From Priestia megaterium NBRC 15308 = ATCC 14581 (lineage in GTDB: Bacteria; Bacillota; Bacilli; Bacillales; Bacillaceae_H), in NCBI RefSeq assembly GCF_000832985.1, contig NZ_CP009920.1, forward strand, positions 248,001 to 312,000: DNA of 64,000 bases, written 5' to 3'. This document shows, in pieces, positions 25,810 through 34,222 of this stretch; the first letter of the stretch is position 1; every line of letters begins with the position of its first letter. A program made the translations under genes and the position numbers. The notes under the pieces were generated by a model. It had not been told where the DNA came from. It saw only the letters and a program-made list of their open reading frames with translations, and ran no database searches.

Positions 25810-26754
25810 ATGACATTTATCAATTCTGTAACAGGCCCAGTCAACGCGTCAGAACTAGGGCTAACGTTAATCCATGAGCATATGCGCGTTCGTTCTGAAT
25901 CTATTCACGCACAGTTTCCTCATTTATATAATGAGAAACAAGAAATCGCAAAAGCAGTAGAACAAGTAAATCGTGCAAAGAAGCTCGGAGTCAAAACCAT
26001 CTGTGATCCTACGGTGATGGAACAAGGGCGCGATATTCGTTTTATTGAAAAAATTGCCCGTGAAACGGACACTCAAATCATCGCAGCTACAGGAATTTAT
26101 ACGTATAACTACATCCCTACCCATTTTCAAACTCGTAGCATTGATTACATGGCGGACCTGTTTGTTCGAGATATCGAAGTCGGCATTCAAAACACGTCGA
26201 TTAAAGCAGGCTTTCTAAAATGCGCTACAGATGCACCTGGCGTAACAGCCGATGTAGAAAAAGTAATGCGTGCCGTCGCACGCGCTCATAAAAAAACGGG
26301 CGTGCCGATTATGACCCATTCACATCCGGCAAGCGGCACAGGCTTAAAGCAGCTTGATATCTTACTTGAAGAAGGTGCTAATCCAAATCAAATTCTGATT
26401 GGACATACGGGAGATACGGATAACCTTGAATATATTTCAAACATCTTAAAACAAGGAGCTTTTATCGGAATGGACCGCTACGGTTTGACAAGAGAATGTT
26501 CAACTGTAAATAGAAATAACACGGTCATTGAGTTAGCCAAACAAGGATACTCAAACCGCATGTTTCTATCACAAGATTACTGCTGTACAATGGACTGGTT
26601 TCCAGAAGGCGTAATTGAAGAACGTTTTCCAAAATGGTCAATGAGCTTTGTGTTAGAAGAAGTCGTGCCGGAATTAAAAAGAAAAGGCGTAACCGAACAG
26701 CAGATTCAGCATATGCTTTTTGATAACGCCCGCTGCTGGTTTGAAGGAAAGTAA
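25810..26754 (+). CDS. Phosphotriesterase-family metalloenzyme
   Basis: A 314-residue binuclear-metal amidohydrolase-fold protein. Ligands expected for the family are all visible: H22 and H24 (IHEHMRV), the bridging lysine K137 (FLKCATDAPG), H170 (IMTHSHP), H199 (IGHTGDTD) and D256 (LSQDYCC). The natural substrates of such bacterial proteins are mostly lactones or esters rather than organophosphates. GAAAGGA lies before the ATG. Monocistronic with a strong terminator. Confidence 0.9.
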   Translation: MTFINSVTGPVNASELGLTLIHEHMRVRSESIHAQFPHLYNEKQEIAKAVEQVNRAKKLGVKTICDPTVMEQGRDIRFIEKIARETDTQIIAATGIYTYNYIPTHFQTRSIDYMADLFVRDIEVGIQNTSIKAGFLKCATDAPGVTADVEKVMRAVARAHKKTGVPIMTHSHPASGTGLKQLDILLEEGANPNQILIGHTGDTDNLEYISNILKQGAFIGMDRYGLTRECSTVNRNNTVIELAKQGYSNRMFLSQDYCCTMDWFPEGVIEERFPKWSMSFVLEEVVPELKRKGVTEQQIQHMLFDNARCWFEGK

Positions 26755-26778
26755 TTGGGATATTCTTTTTCATTACTA

Positions 26779-26818
26779 CTAAAACCCCCACTGTCTAAGC
26801 CGACCGTGGGGGTTTTTA
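26779..26818. terminator. Bidirectional terminator
   Basis: AAAACCCCCAC / GTGGGGGTTTT stem between convergent genes. Confidence 0.85.
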
Positions 26819-26842
26819 CGCGTATTATTTTATATACTTATA

Positions 26843-28105
26843 TTAACCAGTTTTTCTTAATAGCTTTTGTTTTTCTTGACTCTTTTTCACCATAAAGTGT
26901 GCACCCGACAGGCATAATCCAACGGCGATTCCAATTGTCAGGTTTGTAAACACCGTTAATGAAAATGTCGTAAGTAAAACCAATGAATGAAATGATTTTT
27001 CTTTTACCACCTTTGAGAACTGTTCTTTTTTACTTATATTCCACGCTACGACCATCAAAACTGGAGCGAGACTGGCAAGCGCTACGTATGAAGCGTACGG
27101 AGCGAGCACTAGCAGCACAATCAACACAAAGATAGCATGCGTGATTCCTGCAATTGGAGAGGAAGCACCGTTTTTAATATTGGTAACAGTTCTTGCAATC
27201 TCTCCTGCTGCGGGAATACCTGAAAACATCGGCGTTACCATGTTTACGATTCCCTGGCCAATCAGTTCTTTTTTGCTGCTGTGCTTTGATTTTGTCATTT
27301 CATCTGCAACGCGAGCTGTCAGTAAAGATTGTAACCCTACAAGTATAGCAATGACAAATGCAGAAGGTAAAAGAGTGACCACCCTCTCCACTGTTATATC
27401 TGGAAACGCTGGCGCCGGAAAATGACGAGGTATCTCTCCGTAAATGGAACCAATGGTTTCAAACTGATTGGAAAAGAAAAAAGATGCCAAGCCCGTTGAT
27501 ACAATAATTCCGAGTAAATAAGACATTCCCAGCGACTTAGGCGAAAAGTAAAGAACAATTAAAATCGTAGCTAAGCACAATCCTGCTGTCGCGATACTAT
27601 AGATGTTGATGAAGTGTAAATTACCAAAGATCTCTTTTATATTCAAATGAAAAAACTGAAATTTGTCAATCGCGTGCAGCCCAAGGAAGTTTGGTATCTG
27701 CCCGCTAAAGATAATCAGCGCGATTCCCGACTGAAATCCTATAATAATAGAGGGCGGAAAATACTTGATTAAAGCTCCTACTTTACATAGCGCAAAGATA
27801 ATGAGGAGAATTCCAGACATAAAGCCGGCAATTAATAAGTTTTCATAGCCATATTGCAACACAATCCCTAATAAAACAGGAACAAATGCACCGGTAGGTC
27901 CCGCGATTTGAAACCTACATCCACCTAAAATAGCAATTAGTAAGCCCGCTACAATCGTTGTATAAAGTCCTGTAACAGGCGATATTCCAGAAGCTATCGC
28001 AAATCCTAACCCTAAAGGTATAGCTATAATGCCAACAACAATACCCGATAGTATATCTTTCTTCAAATGCTGCAAGGAGTAATTTCGAAAAACCTCTAGA
28101 TTCAT
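26843..28105 (-). CDS. SulP-family anion transporter without STAS domain
   Basis: A 420-residue SLC26/SulP membrane protein. The N-terminal signature AIPLGLGFAIASGISPVTGLYT, 'GPTGAFVPVL' and 'GIPAAGEIARTVTNIKNGA' are those of the family's 14-helix core. It stops right after the last helix; the cytoplasmic STAS domain found in most members is absent. Likely an inorganic-anion or dicarboxylate carrier. GGAGG stands 13 bases before the ATG, slightly far. The start region is 270 bases from a MerR-like palindrome at 28368. Confidence 0.9.
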   Translation of the reverse strand: MNLEVFRNYSLQHLKKDILSGIVVGIIAIPLGLGFAIASGISPVTGLYTTIVAGLLIAILGGCRFQIAGPTGAFVPVLLGIVLQYGYENLLIAGFMSGILLIIFALCKVGALIKYFPPSIIIGFQSGIALIIFSGQIPNFLGLHAIDKFQFFHLNIKEIFGNLHFINIYSIATAGLCLATILIVLYFSPKSLGMSYLLGIIVSTGLASFFFSNQFETIGSIYGEIPRHFPAPAFPDITVERVVTLLPSAFVIAILVGLQSLLTARVADEMTKSKHSSKKELIGQGIVNMVTPMFSGIPAAGEIARTVTNIKNGASSPIAGITHAIFVLIVLLVLAPYASYVALASLAPVLMVVAWNISKKEQFSKVVKEKSFHSLVLLTTFSLTVFTNLTIGIAVGLCLSGAHFMVKKSQEKQKLLRKTG

Positions 28106-28367
28106 AAGTGTACATCAGCCTCCATTTTAAGTAGTGAGGTTACCCATTCGTATTTTCGTCATACAACCCTATTGAGCTTTCAACCACTCAAAATAAGGTG
28201 GGCTACTCGATTACTTTTATTTTAAAGGAGACAACTTACAAAAAAATAAAGAGGAAATTAGAAGTTTCTTAGCAAGTTATTAAAATTTCCTTAAAAATTA
28301 TTGCTATTTATTCTTTTAGTTATTTTTGATGTATTAAATTTCTTTGTTATTAATCAAGCACGCTAAC

Positions 28368-28398
28368 TAGACCCTATAGTAACTATAGAGTCTATGGG
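28368..28398. promoter_or_regulatory. MerR-type palindromic promoter fossil
   Basis: AGACCCTATAGT-A-ACTATAGAGTCT is nearly perfect over 25 bp, with -35-like TAGACC and -10-like TATGGG about 19 bases apart on +. This is the geometry of MerR-regulated promoters. No intact gene follows on +; on - the next gene is the SulP carrier. Confidence 0.35.
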
Positions 28399-28648
28399 CC
28401 AGGCTGCACAGATTTTTAAGATTAAGTAGACTACAAGGACTGCCTCCAGTGGTTTAATTATATCGGAATTCATAGGACGCTTAGTTTCATAAGTCCGATT
28501 AATCACAAACTTGAACACTTTAAAATAGTGGTCCCGTTTAGTGCTGACATACCATAAACAAATTACGGGAAACCTAAAAAAACAGAGGCTTTGAATTAAT
28601 AAGATATATAATACCAATTCCTTTGTAACTTTTTTATTTCTTTAAACT

Positions 28649-29035
28649 TCAGACCAAAATCGCCGATGAAGGTTTACGGTTGTTTGGGTCATAAACAAAA
28701 CCTGAGAAATGGCCGAAGAGCCCACTGTTTGTAAAGAAAAGTATGGAAATTGCCTTTCCTTTGGTTTCTACTGCAACCTCAGCTCGACCTCTAGATACGC
28801 TCGCATACTCTTTAGGTAAAGCAATTAGTGATGAGCGGTCGGGTTCATTGGGGAAAAAATTGAACGATGGGTAGTTGGCTTCATCCGGTTTCAGGACACC
28901 TTTTTATATTTTAGTTGCCACTTCTTCCCTCTTCTGCTGATGAATTATCACATATCCTTTTCCTTCTTTTCTTCTTATTAAACAAGTTTAACCAAATAGT
29001 CAGCAGCGCCTCCCTAGAACATACGAGTCCTCTTG
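28649..29035 (-). pseudogene. Decayed gene with frameshift and nonsense change
   Basis: Reading minus: ALLTIWLNLFNKKKRRKR, a shift of frame in an A/G run, then GKGYVIIHQQKREEVATKI, a TAA at about 28912, and KGVLKPDEANYPSFNFFPNE, PDRSSLIALPKEYASVSRG, RAEVAVETKGKAISILFFTN, ending with a stop at 28649-28651. The three pieces look like one protein: a short membrane segment, a basic stretch and a globular C-terminus. No family recognised. The last 75 codons are uninterrupted, so decay may be recent. Confidence 0.5.
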
Positions 29036-29051
29036 AAATCATACAAAAATA

Positions 29052-29080
29052 AAAAAGGCAGGATTTCTCCTGCCTTTTTG
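29052..29080 (-). terminator. Bidirectional hairpin terminator
   Basis: AAAAAGGCAGGA / TCCTGCCTTTTT, perfect 12-bp stem with 4-base loop. Confidence 0.85.
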
Positions 29081-29099
29081 CATATGTAATTCCTCTTCA

Positions 29100-29405
29100 C
29101 TATGTCAACTCAGCGCTTTTAGCGAGCATAAAAGCAGAGATACTAAACAAAACAATCAATAAAGAAGCGGCATGTAACAGTAAAAAAAGAAACTTTTGAC
29201 CGCCTTTAATGAAGAGCGAATAAATCATTCCTAGGATTGTTACTAAGATTAAAAGTGCTGCTGCTATTTTAATTACTATAGCAAAGAAAGCTCCGGCAAA
29301 TACAATTGACGGAATAAAAGATGCTACAATAATGATATACAAAATCAGTGTAGCAATAAAAGCGGTTTTTGATACGTTTGAAGCCCGTTTAAACAAATTC
29401 CTCAT
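29100..29405 (-). CDS. Small integral membrane protein, 101 aa
   Basis: Three predicted membrane helices: residues 14-38 (KTAFIATLILYIIIVASFI), 39-63 and 70-93 (FLFLLLHAASLLIVLFSI). AAAGGAG lies 6 bases before the ATG, and a strong terminator follows, so it is expressed on its own. No recognised domain. Confidence 0.65.
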   Translation of the reverse strand: MRNLFKRASNVSKTAFIATLILYIIIVASFIPSIVFAGAFFAIVIKIAAALLILVTILGMIYSLFIKGGQKFLFLLLHAASLLIVLFSISAFMLAKSAELT

Positions 29406-29495
29406 ATAATCTCCTTTCTCATTTTAAAACTGCATCTTTTACTATAATACATGTGCTTAGAGGACACAATTAACTTTTGTGAAAATCCCCATAAG

Positions 29496-29624
29496 TTAAG
29501 CTTTATCGCCAATGATATCGGTTATATTTTTAAGGTCTTGTTTGCTTAGTTTATCAAATTTTGTGGCTGTTTTTTTGTTTGAATTATTTGTTGATAAATA
29601 GCCTTGAGGAATGCTTTGTAGTCT
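29496..29624 (-). pseudogene. C-terminal gene fragment
   Basis: A minus-strand frame bounded by a TAA at 29625-29627 reads RLQSIPQGYLSTNNSNKK, then TATKFDKLSKQDLKNITDII and GDKA before a stop at 29496-29498. It looks like the charged C-terminus of a real protein, but there is no start. It lies just downstream of another broken gene. Origin not recognised. Confidence 0.3.
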
Positions 29625-29645
29625 TTACTTCAAAATCAATTCACA

Positions 29646-29916
29646 CTAAAATTCTCTCTTCCGGTAGATAGACAGCGCAATAAAGTAAGAAGCAATATAC
29701 ATTACCATTCCAAAGAGAGTATATAAGATAGGAACATGCAAAGAAGAAGCGATCGGTAAACTTGATGCCGCTAATATCTCGACTAAATAGCCAACAGCTC
29801 CTTGTAAAAACATGCTTATGTAGCGTTTGAAAGGTAGCGAGTTTAATAGCAGCATGTGCAAAGAATGCCGTCATAATCGCAAATGACAAATACAGAAAAG
29901 CATCTGGTATAAACAA
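29646..29916 (-). pseudogene. Frameshifted small membrane protein gene
   Basis: One frame starts MFIPDAFLYLSFAIMTAFFAH; after a single-base shift near 29860 the reading continues MLLLNSLPFKRYISMFLQ, GAVGYLVEILAASSLPIASS and MYIASYFIALSIYRKREF. Joined, this is an about 90-residue protein with three helices. The TTG start has AAGGATG 14 bases away, which is far. The shift lies in GCACATGCTGCT, not a homopolymer, so sequencing error is less likely than mutation. Confidence 0.55.
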
Positions 29917-30214
29917 TTCTATTTATTCACATCCTTGTGGGTTATTATATCATATTTTCCTTAATTTAGGTTAATTGATTTTATGGTGCAGAATCTGCTA
30001 TCTCAGTAAATATACTCTACAAAGCTGATTTCTTTATAGGAACGTCAAAGAATAAGTTTCTTTTTGTACATATCATCCTACGTTTAATAAAACGACGCAT
30101 AGAAAATATACAGAGACACATATAATTCTAAAAATTTCTACTTTTATTAGTAAAAAGGATATTATTCCTTTTTATGGTATAATCAAAAAATATCATTTAT
30201 AGGGAGCGAATTCG

Positions 30215-30496
30215 TTGGAAACTAATACAAAACCTCAAGTAAACACCAACTCTATTGTTTCTCTAACTCTAGGTATCGTATCTATTTTCATTCCAATCAT
30301 CGGGTTTATTACAGGAATTATTGGAATTATCTTCTACAAAAAAGCATCAAATCAAATAGCTGCTACCAATCAAAGCGGTAAAGGACTCGCGATTGCCGGG
30401 CTGGTTTGCAGTATAGTAGGCGTGATTTCTCAGCTGTTCTTTGTATTAGGGATTATTACGTTTATGTTTGGCGGAACGACGGTGGACTATGAATAA
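30215..30496 (+). CDS. DUF4190-type small membrane protein
   Basis: A 93-residue protein with two helices: residues 13-40 (SIVSLTLGIVSIFIPIIGF) and 58-85 (GLAIAGLVCSIVGVIS). The layout 'ALSLGIISIF..P..GIVLGIIG..', a short polar loop with K and N, and 'GKGLAIAGLVCSIVG' match DUF4190 proteins of Firmicutes. TTG start at 30215, 9 bases after AGGGAG. Function unknown. Confidence 0.75.
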   Translation: METNTKPQVNTNSIVSLTLGIVSIFIPIIGFITGIIGIIFYKKASNQIAATNQSGKGLAIAGLVCSIVGVISQLFFVLGIITFMFGGTTVDYE

Positions 30497-30681
30497 AACA
30501 GGTCAATTAAAACATGTAGGAAAATCGCGGTTTAGATAGAATTATTGAATTTTCTATGTGAAAGAATAAAAGCTTGATTTTCGACTCTCGGAAGATTAAG
30601 CTCTTAAAATTCAAACGTTAACTATGACTCATTGTTACTAGACCTATAGCTTTTAGTGTAACTTGCAAAGGAGAATAAAAA

Positions 30682-30891
30682 ATTAAATCTATTGTTGAAT
30701 CTAGAATAAAAGATATAGTAATTGTTCTACTTACTTTACTACTAGTAATCTCTGTGTTGATTAACTGTTCTAGCTATTTTAATAGTACGGAGATACAAAC
30801 TTTGACCTCAAAATGTTATGATAACGGCGGAGAAGTCATGGTAGAAATACATAATCCAATTACCAATGACTATTCTTTTGAATGTAAATAA
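30682..30891 (+). CDS. Small lipoprotein-like gene with ATT at the start position
   Basis: A 69-codon frame reading IKSIVESRIKDIVIVLLTLL, LVISVLINCSSYFNSTEI, then QTLTSKCYDNGGEVMVEI and a stop at 30889-30891. It has the shape of a lipoprotein: basic start, hydrophobic helix and a lipobox-like LINC-SS. The only codon at correct distance from AAAGGAG (30667-30673) is the ATT at 30682; there is no ATG, GTG or TTG. Either ATT is used, as in infC, or an ATG has mutated. A terminator follows. Confidence 0.5.
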   Translation: MKSIVESRIKDIVIVLLTLLLVISVLINCSSYFNSTEIQTLTSKCYDNGGEVMVEIHNPITNDYSFECK

Positions 30892-30929
30892 ATGAGTTAG
30901 ACTGCACCTAATTACTCAATAAGCTTTTT

Positions 30930-30962
30930 TAAAAGAGGGTTAACGATTTAGCCCTCTTTTAT
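30930..30962 (+). terminator. Intrinsic terminator
   Basis: AAAAGAGGG / CCCTCTTTT with A/T-rich extension. Confidence 0.75.
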
Positions 30963-31006
30963 ACGTTAAAATATAGACGTATCAAGTTAATAACAAAGGT
31001 TTGTTT

Positions 31007-31192
31007 ATGAAACTTGTCATATTAGGCATCTGCGTATTTTTCTATGCAGTACTACTGGACTATCTAAAATATAATTATGGTCTTAACCTTACAGGAAAGG
31101 TGCTAATCCTGTCCGTTTTAACTGGAATTACGTATAAAATTATTGAGAAAATATATGAGAATCGAGCAGCTACACCAAAGGATGAGGAGTAA
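31007..31192 (+). CDS. Small membrane protein, 61 aa
   Basis: Two hydrophobic stretches: residues 2-20 (KLVILGICVFFYAVLLDYL) and 27-45 (LTGKVLILSVLTGITYKI), then a charged tail ending 'ATPKDEE'. AAAGG stands 7 bases before the ATG at 31007; the TTG at 31001 is too close. Unknown function; terminator follows. Confidence 0.6.
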   Translation: MKLVILGICVFFYAVLLDYLKYNYGLNLTGKVLILSVLTGITYKIIEKIYENRAATPKDEE

Positions 31193-31238
31193 CATTAAGT
31201 CAGCGTACTATTTTAATTGTTTCTGCAGTGTGCTTACT

Positions 31239-31267
31239 AAAGGTTCTCTAAATGAGAATCTTTTTTA
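31239..31267 (+). terminator. Intrinsic terminator
   Basis: AAGGTTCTC / GAGAATCTT with six T. Confidence 0.75.
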
Positions 31268-31285
31268 GTATCTCTTATGTATCTG

Positions 31286-31543
31286 CTATGAAAAAAGATT
31301 GCCGATGAAGATAATAAATCCTGTCACTAGAATTAATCCAGCACTAATTACCACCGTTAGAATACTTCTTAGAGCCGATGCCCAATTGTTTATTCCAAAG
31401 AACCCTATAATGCCGACGAAAAATAGAATCATTGCTAAACAAAAATTTATATTAAATAACGCTGGGTGATTAAAAGCGATGAAAAAGAACACAACGCACA
31501 GTAACGCACACATAAATGACCAAAAGTTGATAATTCGTGCCAC
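31286..31543 (-). CDS. Small membrane protein, 85 aa
   Basis: Three helices fill almost the whole 85 residues (SFMCALLCVVFFFIAF; NFCLAMILFFVGIIGFFG; ILTVVISAGLILVTGFII). Start is a GTG at 31541-31543 with AAAGGAAG about 12 bases before it. No family recognised. Confidence 0.6.
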   Translation of the reverse strand: MARIINFWSFMCALLCVVFFFIAFNHPALFNINFCLAMILFFVGIIGFFGINNWASALRSILTVVISAGLILVTGFIIFIGNLFS

Positions 31544-31600
31544 TTCAATTAAACTTCCTTTCCCTTTAAACTCTACATATTTAAAACCCTCTTAATTCAT

Positions 31601-32017
31601 TTATTTCAAATCTATTTTTAACCGCTTCAAGAAAAAATCACAAACTTCGGTTTGAATAAACTGCTTCCTCAAACTGCACAATAAATATTCTAGTTCAAAT
31701 TCCTGATAAAAAATTTTAGTCACATACATTTTTAATTCTTCTAGCGTAGGTGGTTCTGACGCATATAGTTTATCTAACGAAAGGTTAAATTGAGAGAACA
31801 GCTGATCATTTTGATAGCATTCGAAGATTTCTCCACCTTTTATTCGGCAGCTAAACACACCTAGTATTTTTAAGAATGCATTGACTTGATTTTCTTCAAA
31901 TTCATGATCAATCGTGAACATAAAAAAAGGGTGTTCCTCTGCGTTAATCATATGTTTCATCAGACTCATTTGATATTTTAATAGCTTTACTTCTTTTACG
32001 ACGTCCAACTTCTTCAC
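31601..32017 (-). CDS. DUF1878-like protein
   Basis: A 138-residue soluble protein beginning with a helix KLDVVKEVKLLKYQMSLMKH and 'DAEEHPFFMFTIDHEFEENQ'-like text; the 'HPFFMFTIDHEF' block and 'LEELKMYVTKIFYQEFE' fit the DUF1878 family of Bacillus. Function unknown. GTG start at 32017 with only weak AAGAAAG upstream, so the exact start is uncertain. Confidence 0.7.
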   Translation of the reverse strand: MKKLDVVKEVKLLKYQMSLMKHMINAEEHPFFMFTIDHEFEENQVNAFLKILGVFSCRIKGGEIFECYQNDQLFSQFNLSLDKLYASEPPTLEELKMYVTKIFYQEFELEYLLCSLRKQFIQTEVCDFFLKRLKIDLK

Positions 32018-32188
32018 ATCTTTCTTAAAAAAATCATCATACTATAATACTATACTCTGTGAATTTTACCATAATATAGTAGTTACATAAACCGTTCATA
32101 GTACTTTTATTTATTTGTAATTAATTGGATAACAAGGTATATTGTTATAAATAGGAAATTACTTTATAAACTGAAAGTGAGGATACAT

Positions 32189-32389
32189 ATGGGTTTATTA
32201 ATAATTGCTGCTATTATCACTTTATCTGTTATCTTGGACTACTTTATTTTTGACTATGATGATAAACACTGGGGCTGGTTAAAAAAAGCTTCTAAACCAG
32301 TTAGAAGAAGTGTTATTGGTTGTTACTTGCTTATGTCATTTGTTATTTATTTTGGTTTGAGTCTTCCGTATATTAAGCCTTTTTTATAA
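32189..32389 (+). CDS. Small membrane protein, 66 aa
   Basis: Two membrane helices (GLLIIAAIITLSVILDYFI; VIGCYLLMSFVIYFGL) around a charged loop with 'DYDDKHWGWLKKASKPVRR'. AGTGAGG lies 6 bases before the ATG at 32189. A long perfect hairpin follows it. Confidence 0.6.
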   Translation: MGLLIIAAIITLSVILDYFIFDYDDKHWGWLKKASKPVRRSVIGCYLLMSFVIYFGLSLPYIKPFL

Positions 32390-32411
32390 ATATTAAATAC
32401 AAGCTGAGTCA

Positions 32412-32460
32412 CTAACAGAAAGACGCCTATATCCAAAGGATATAGGCGTCTTTCTGTTAG
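32412..32460. repeat. 23-bp perfect inverted repeat
   Basis: Arms 32412-32434 and 32438-32460 pair perfectly around an AAA loop (core GACGCCTATATCC). There is no long T-run after it on +, so it may stop transcription weakly, protect mRNA ends or be a protein site. Confidence 0.6.
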
Positions 32461-32674
32461 TATCACCTCTATAATGCCAATGAGCTTAATAACAGCTGCA
32501 TTTTCTGTTCTGTTTCTTTCTCTTGGCAAGGTTGATGTTAGCGCTAAAAAATTTAAAGTCAGTTATAAAAATGAACATGCTTTTTTATATTCCAATACGA
32601 AATATGCCCAAGCTCTTTTCATTCAGCTGCATATTCTACTAGTACAAGTATCTTTTATGAAAGGAGAGGTTATC

Positions 32675-33355
32675 TTGAGCGAAAGAAAACAAGAAAAAAG
32701 AAATGATGACAATCATAATGATTCGTTTGCTCCCTTTATCAGCCCCAACCCTGTTACCTCATTTAATCCAGTCCAGCGTTATCCTAAAATTGATAAAACA
32801 GCTTTCATAAGTCCATTTTGTAGCGTAATAGGAGATGTCAGAATTAAAGATAATGTATATGTAGCTCCTAATGTAAGCATTCGTGCCGATGAAGGAACTC
32901 CATTTTATATCGGTTCAAACACAAACCTGCAAGACGGAGTGATTTTACATGGTTTAGTGAACAAACGCTTTCCTGTTGGCGGTAAAGGTTATTCCATTTT
33001 TATCGGAAACAAAGTAAGCGTTGCCCACGGTGCTCTTATTCATGGTCCTTGTTATATAGGAAATAACACATTTGTTGGCTTTAAATCGATTGTTTACAAC
33101 GCAATTGTTGGAGAAGGAACATTTATCGCATATAATGCCGTCGTCACAAATGGTGTACGGATTGCACCAAACCGATTTGTTCCACCCGGAGCTAATATCG
33201 ATACGCAGGAAAAAGCAAATGCTCTTCGCCGAGTCCCAGCAGATGGCGAAGAATTTGCACGAGACGTACAGCGTGTAAATCAAGAATTTCCCGCTTCTTA
33301 TCACTTATTATTTGGTTCGCACCGCTGTTCTTGTGGAATGCCCTATGGTCATTAA
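32675..33355 (+). CDS. Gamma-class carbonic anhydrase, Cam-like
   Basis: A 226-residue left-handed beta-helix protein built of hexapeptide repeats. It carries the residues of the archaeal Cam enzyme: R70 and D72-E73 (IRADEG), Q86 and D87 (LQDGVILHG), and zinc ligands H92, H118 and H123 (VAHGALIHG). It should hydrate CO2 to bicarbonate. The usual glutamates on the loop after H92 are not obvious. AAAGGAGAGG before the TTG at 32675 fixes the start; the frame is open 67 codons further up. No signal peptide. Confidence 0.88.
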   Translation: MSERKQEKRNDDNHNDSFAPFISPNPVTSFNPVQRYPKIDKTAFISPFCSVIGDVRIKDNVYVAPNVSIRADEGTPFYIGSNTNLQDGVILHGLVNKRFPVGGKGYSIFIGNKVSVAHGALIHGPCYIGNNTFVGFKSIVYNAIVGEGTFIAYNAVVTNGVRIAPNRFVPPGANIDTQEKANALRRVPADGEEFARDVQRVNQEFPASYHLLFGSHRCSCGMPYGH

Positions 33356-33369
33356 AAGTAATCCGAACT

Positions 33370-33406
33370 AATCCTTTGAAAACATTGAGCTCAAAGGATT
33401 TTTTTG
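33370..33406. terminator. Intrinsic terminator
   Basis: AATCCTTTGA / TCAAAGGATT stem with seven T. Confidence 0.85.
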
Positions 33407-33427
33407 TTTTTCGAGTAATTAACCCCC

Positions 33428-33925
33428 TCACTTTACCACTACTACAAATTGTTTATCTTCAAATGTAAACATTTCCCCTAATTCATAGATGTACTTCTTT
33501 TTGTCTAATTTGTAATACTTTCCGAAATAGAGCGTTTTTAAGTTAATACTCGTATCTAGACTTGAATCTTTTTCTTCCGCTTCATCGCCGTCCAAGCAAG
33601 AATATAATTCAATTTGACAACCCTCTATAAGGTGTTCTTCAATATATGTAAAAAGCTCTCTCATGGATTTAGGGTGCACATCGCAAGATAATTCGTAGAT
33701 ATATGGCAAGGTGAATACATGCTTTATATCGCCGTACCCGCCATTTAAGTAATTGATACTAATACCGTACGCATCTTCTTCTTTTTCATAGATTGTAATC
33801 AGCTTTTCTTTCTTTGGATTTCGATTAAAAGGAGAAGCTTCGGATAAAGGCACCAGCGTTTCTTTTGTACCAAAATTTCCTGTAGGCAATTCATAAGGAG
33901 AACCTATATAGTGATGTATCGTCAT
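33428..33925 (-). CDS. Conserved hypothetical protein, 165 aa
   Basis: A soluble, acidic protein beginning MTIHHYIGSPYELPTGNFGT with 'LVPLSEASPFNRNPKKEKLI', then alternating strand-like segments and a 'HLIEGCQIELYSCLDGDEAEE' stretch. No domain recognised. The frame opens at 34036; the ATG at 33923-33925 has the best, though weak, GAAGTGA before it. Divergent from the gene at 34038. Confidence 0.6.
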   Translation of the reverse strand: MTIHHYIGSPYELPTGNFGTKETLVPLSEASPFNRNPKKEKLITIYEKEEDAYGISINYLNGGYGDIKHVFTLPYIYELSCDVHPKSMRELFTYIEEHLIEGCQIELYSCLDGDEAEEKDSSLDTSINLKTLYFGKYYKLDKKKYIYELGEMFTFEDKQFVVVVK

Positions 33926-34037
33926 ATTCGTCACTTCGCTTTCTCTTTGCTTATAAAATACTATTATTCTATCACTCTTATTAAGATTACATACAAATAC
34001 AAGAAAAATATGTATAATAAAACCAGGAGGTGACAAC

Positions 34038-34208
34038 TTGAAGAAACTACTACCTTTTTTATTTTTAGCCGCTCTTTATTTGTATGACTCTTCATACAAT
34101 CATACTGCTTTTTTACATAAACCGGTTGTTTCTGCGTTTTTATATATAGCTGCTATTTTTGCCTGTGCCCTGCTGCTTGTAAATGTAAAAAAAGATAGAG
34201 CTGTTTAA
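34038..34208 (+). CDS. Small membrane protein, 56 aa
   Basis: Reads KKLLPFLFLAALYLYDSSYN, HTAFLHKPVVSAFLYIAAIF, ACALLLVNVKKDRAV: two hydrophobic helices with basic ends. An excellent AGGAGGTGA (34025-34033) stands before the TTG at 34038-34040. It ends 14 bases before the HAD gene and is probably cotranscribed with it. Unknown function. Confidence 0.65.
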   Translation: MKKLLPFLFLAALYLYDSSYNHTAFLHKPVVSAFLYIAAIFACALLLVNVKKDRAV

Positions 34209-34222
34209 GCAAGGAGATTACT

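Noticed and set aside
28363-28617. 84-codon minus-strand frame upstream of the SulP gene
   Set aside because: No binding site, improbable composition, and it covers the MerR-like palindrome.
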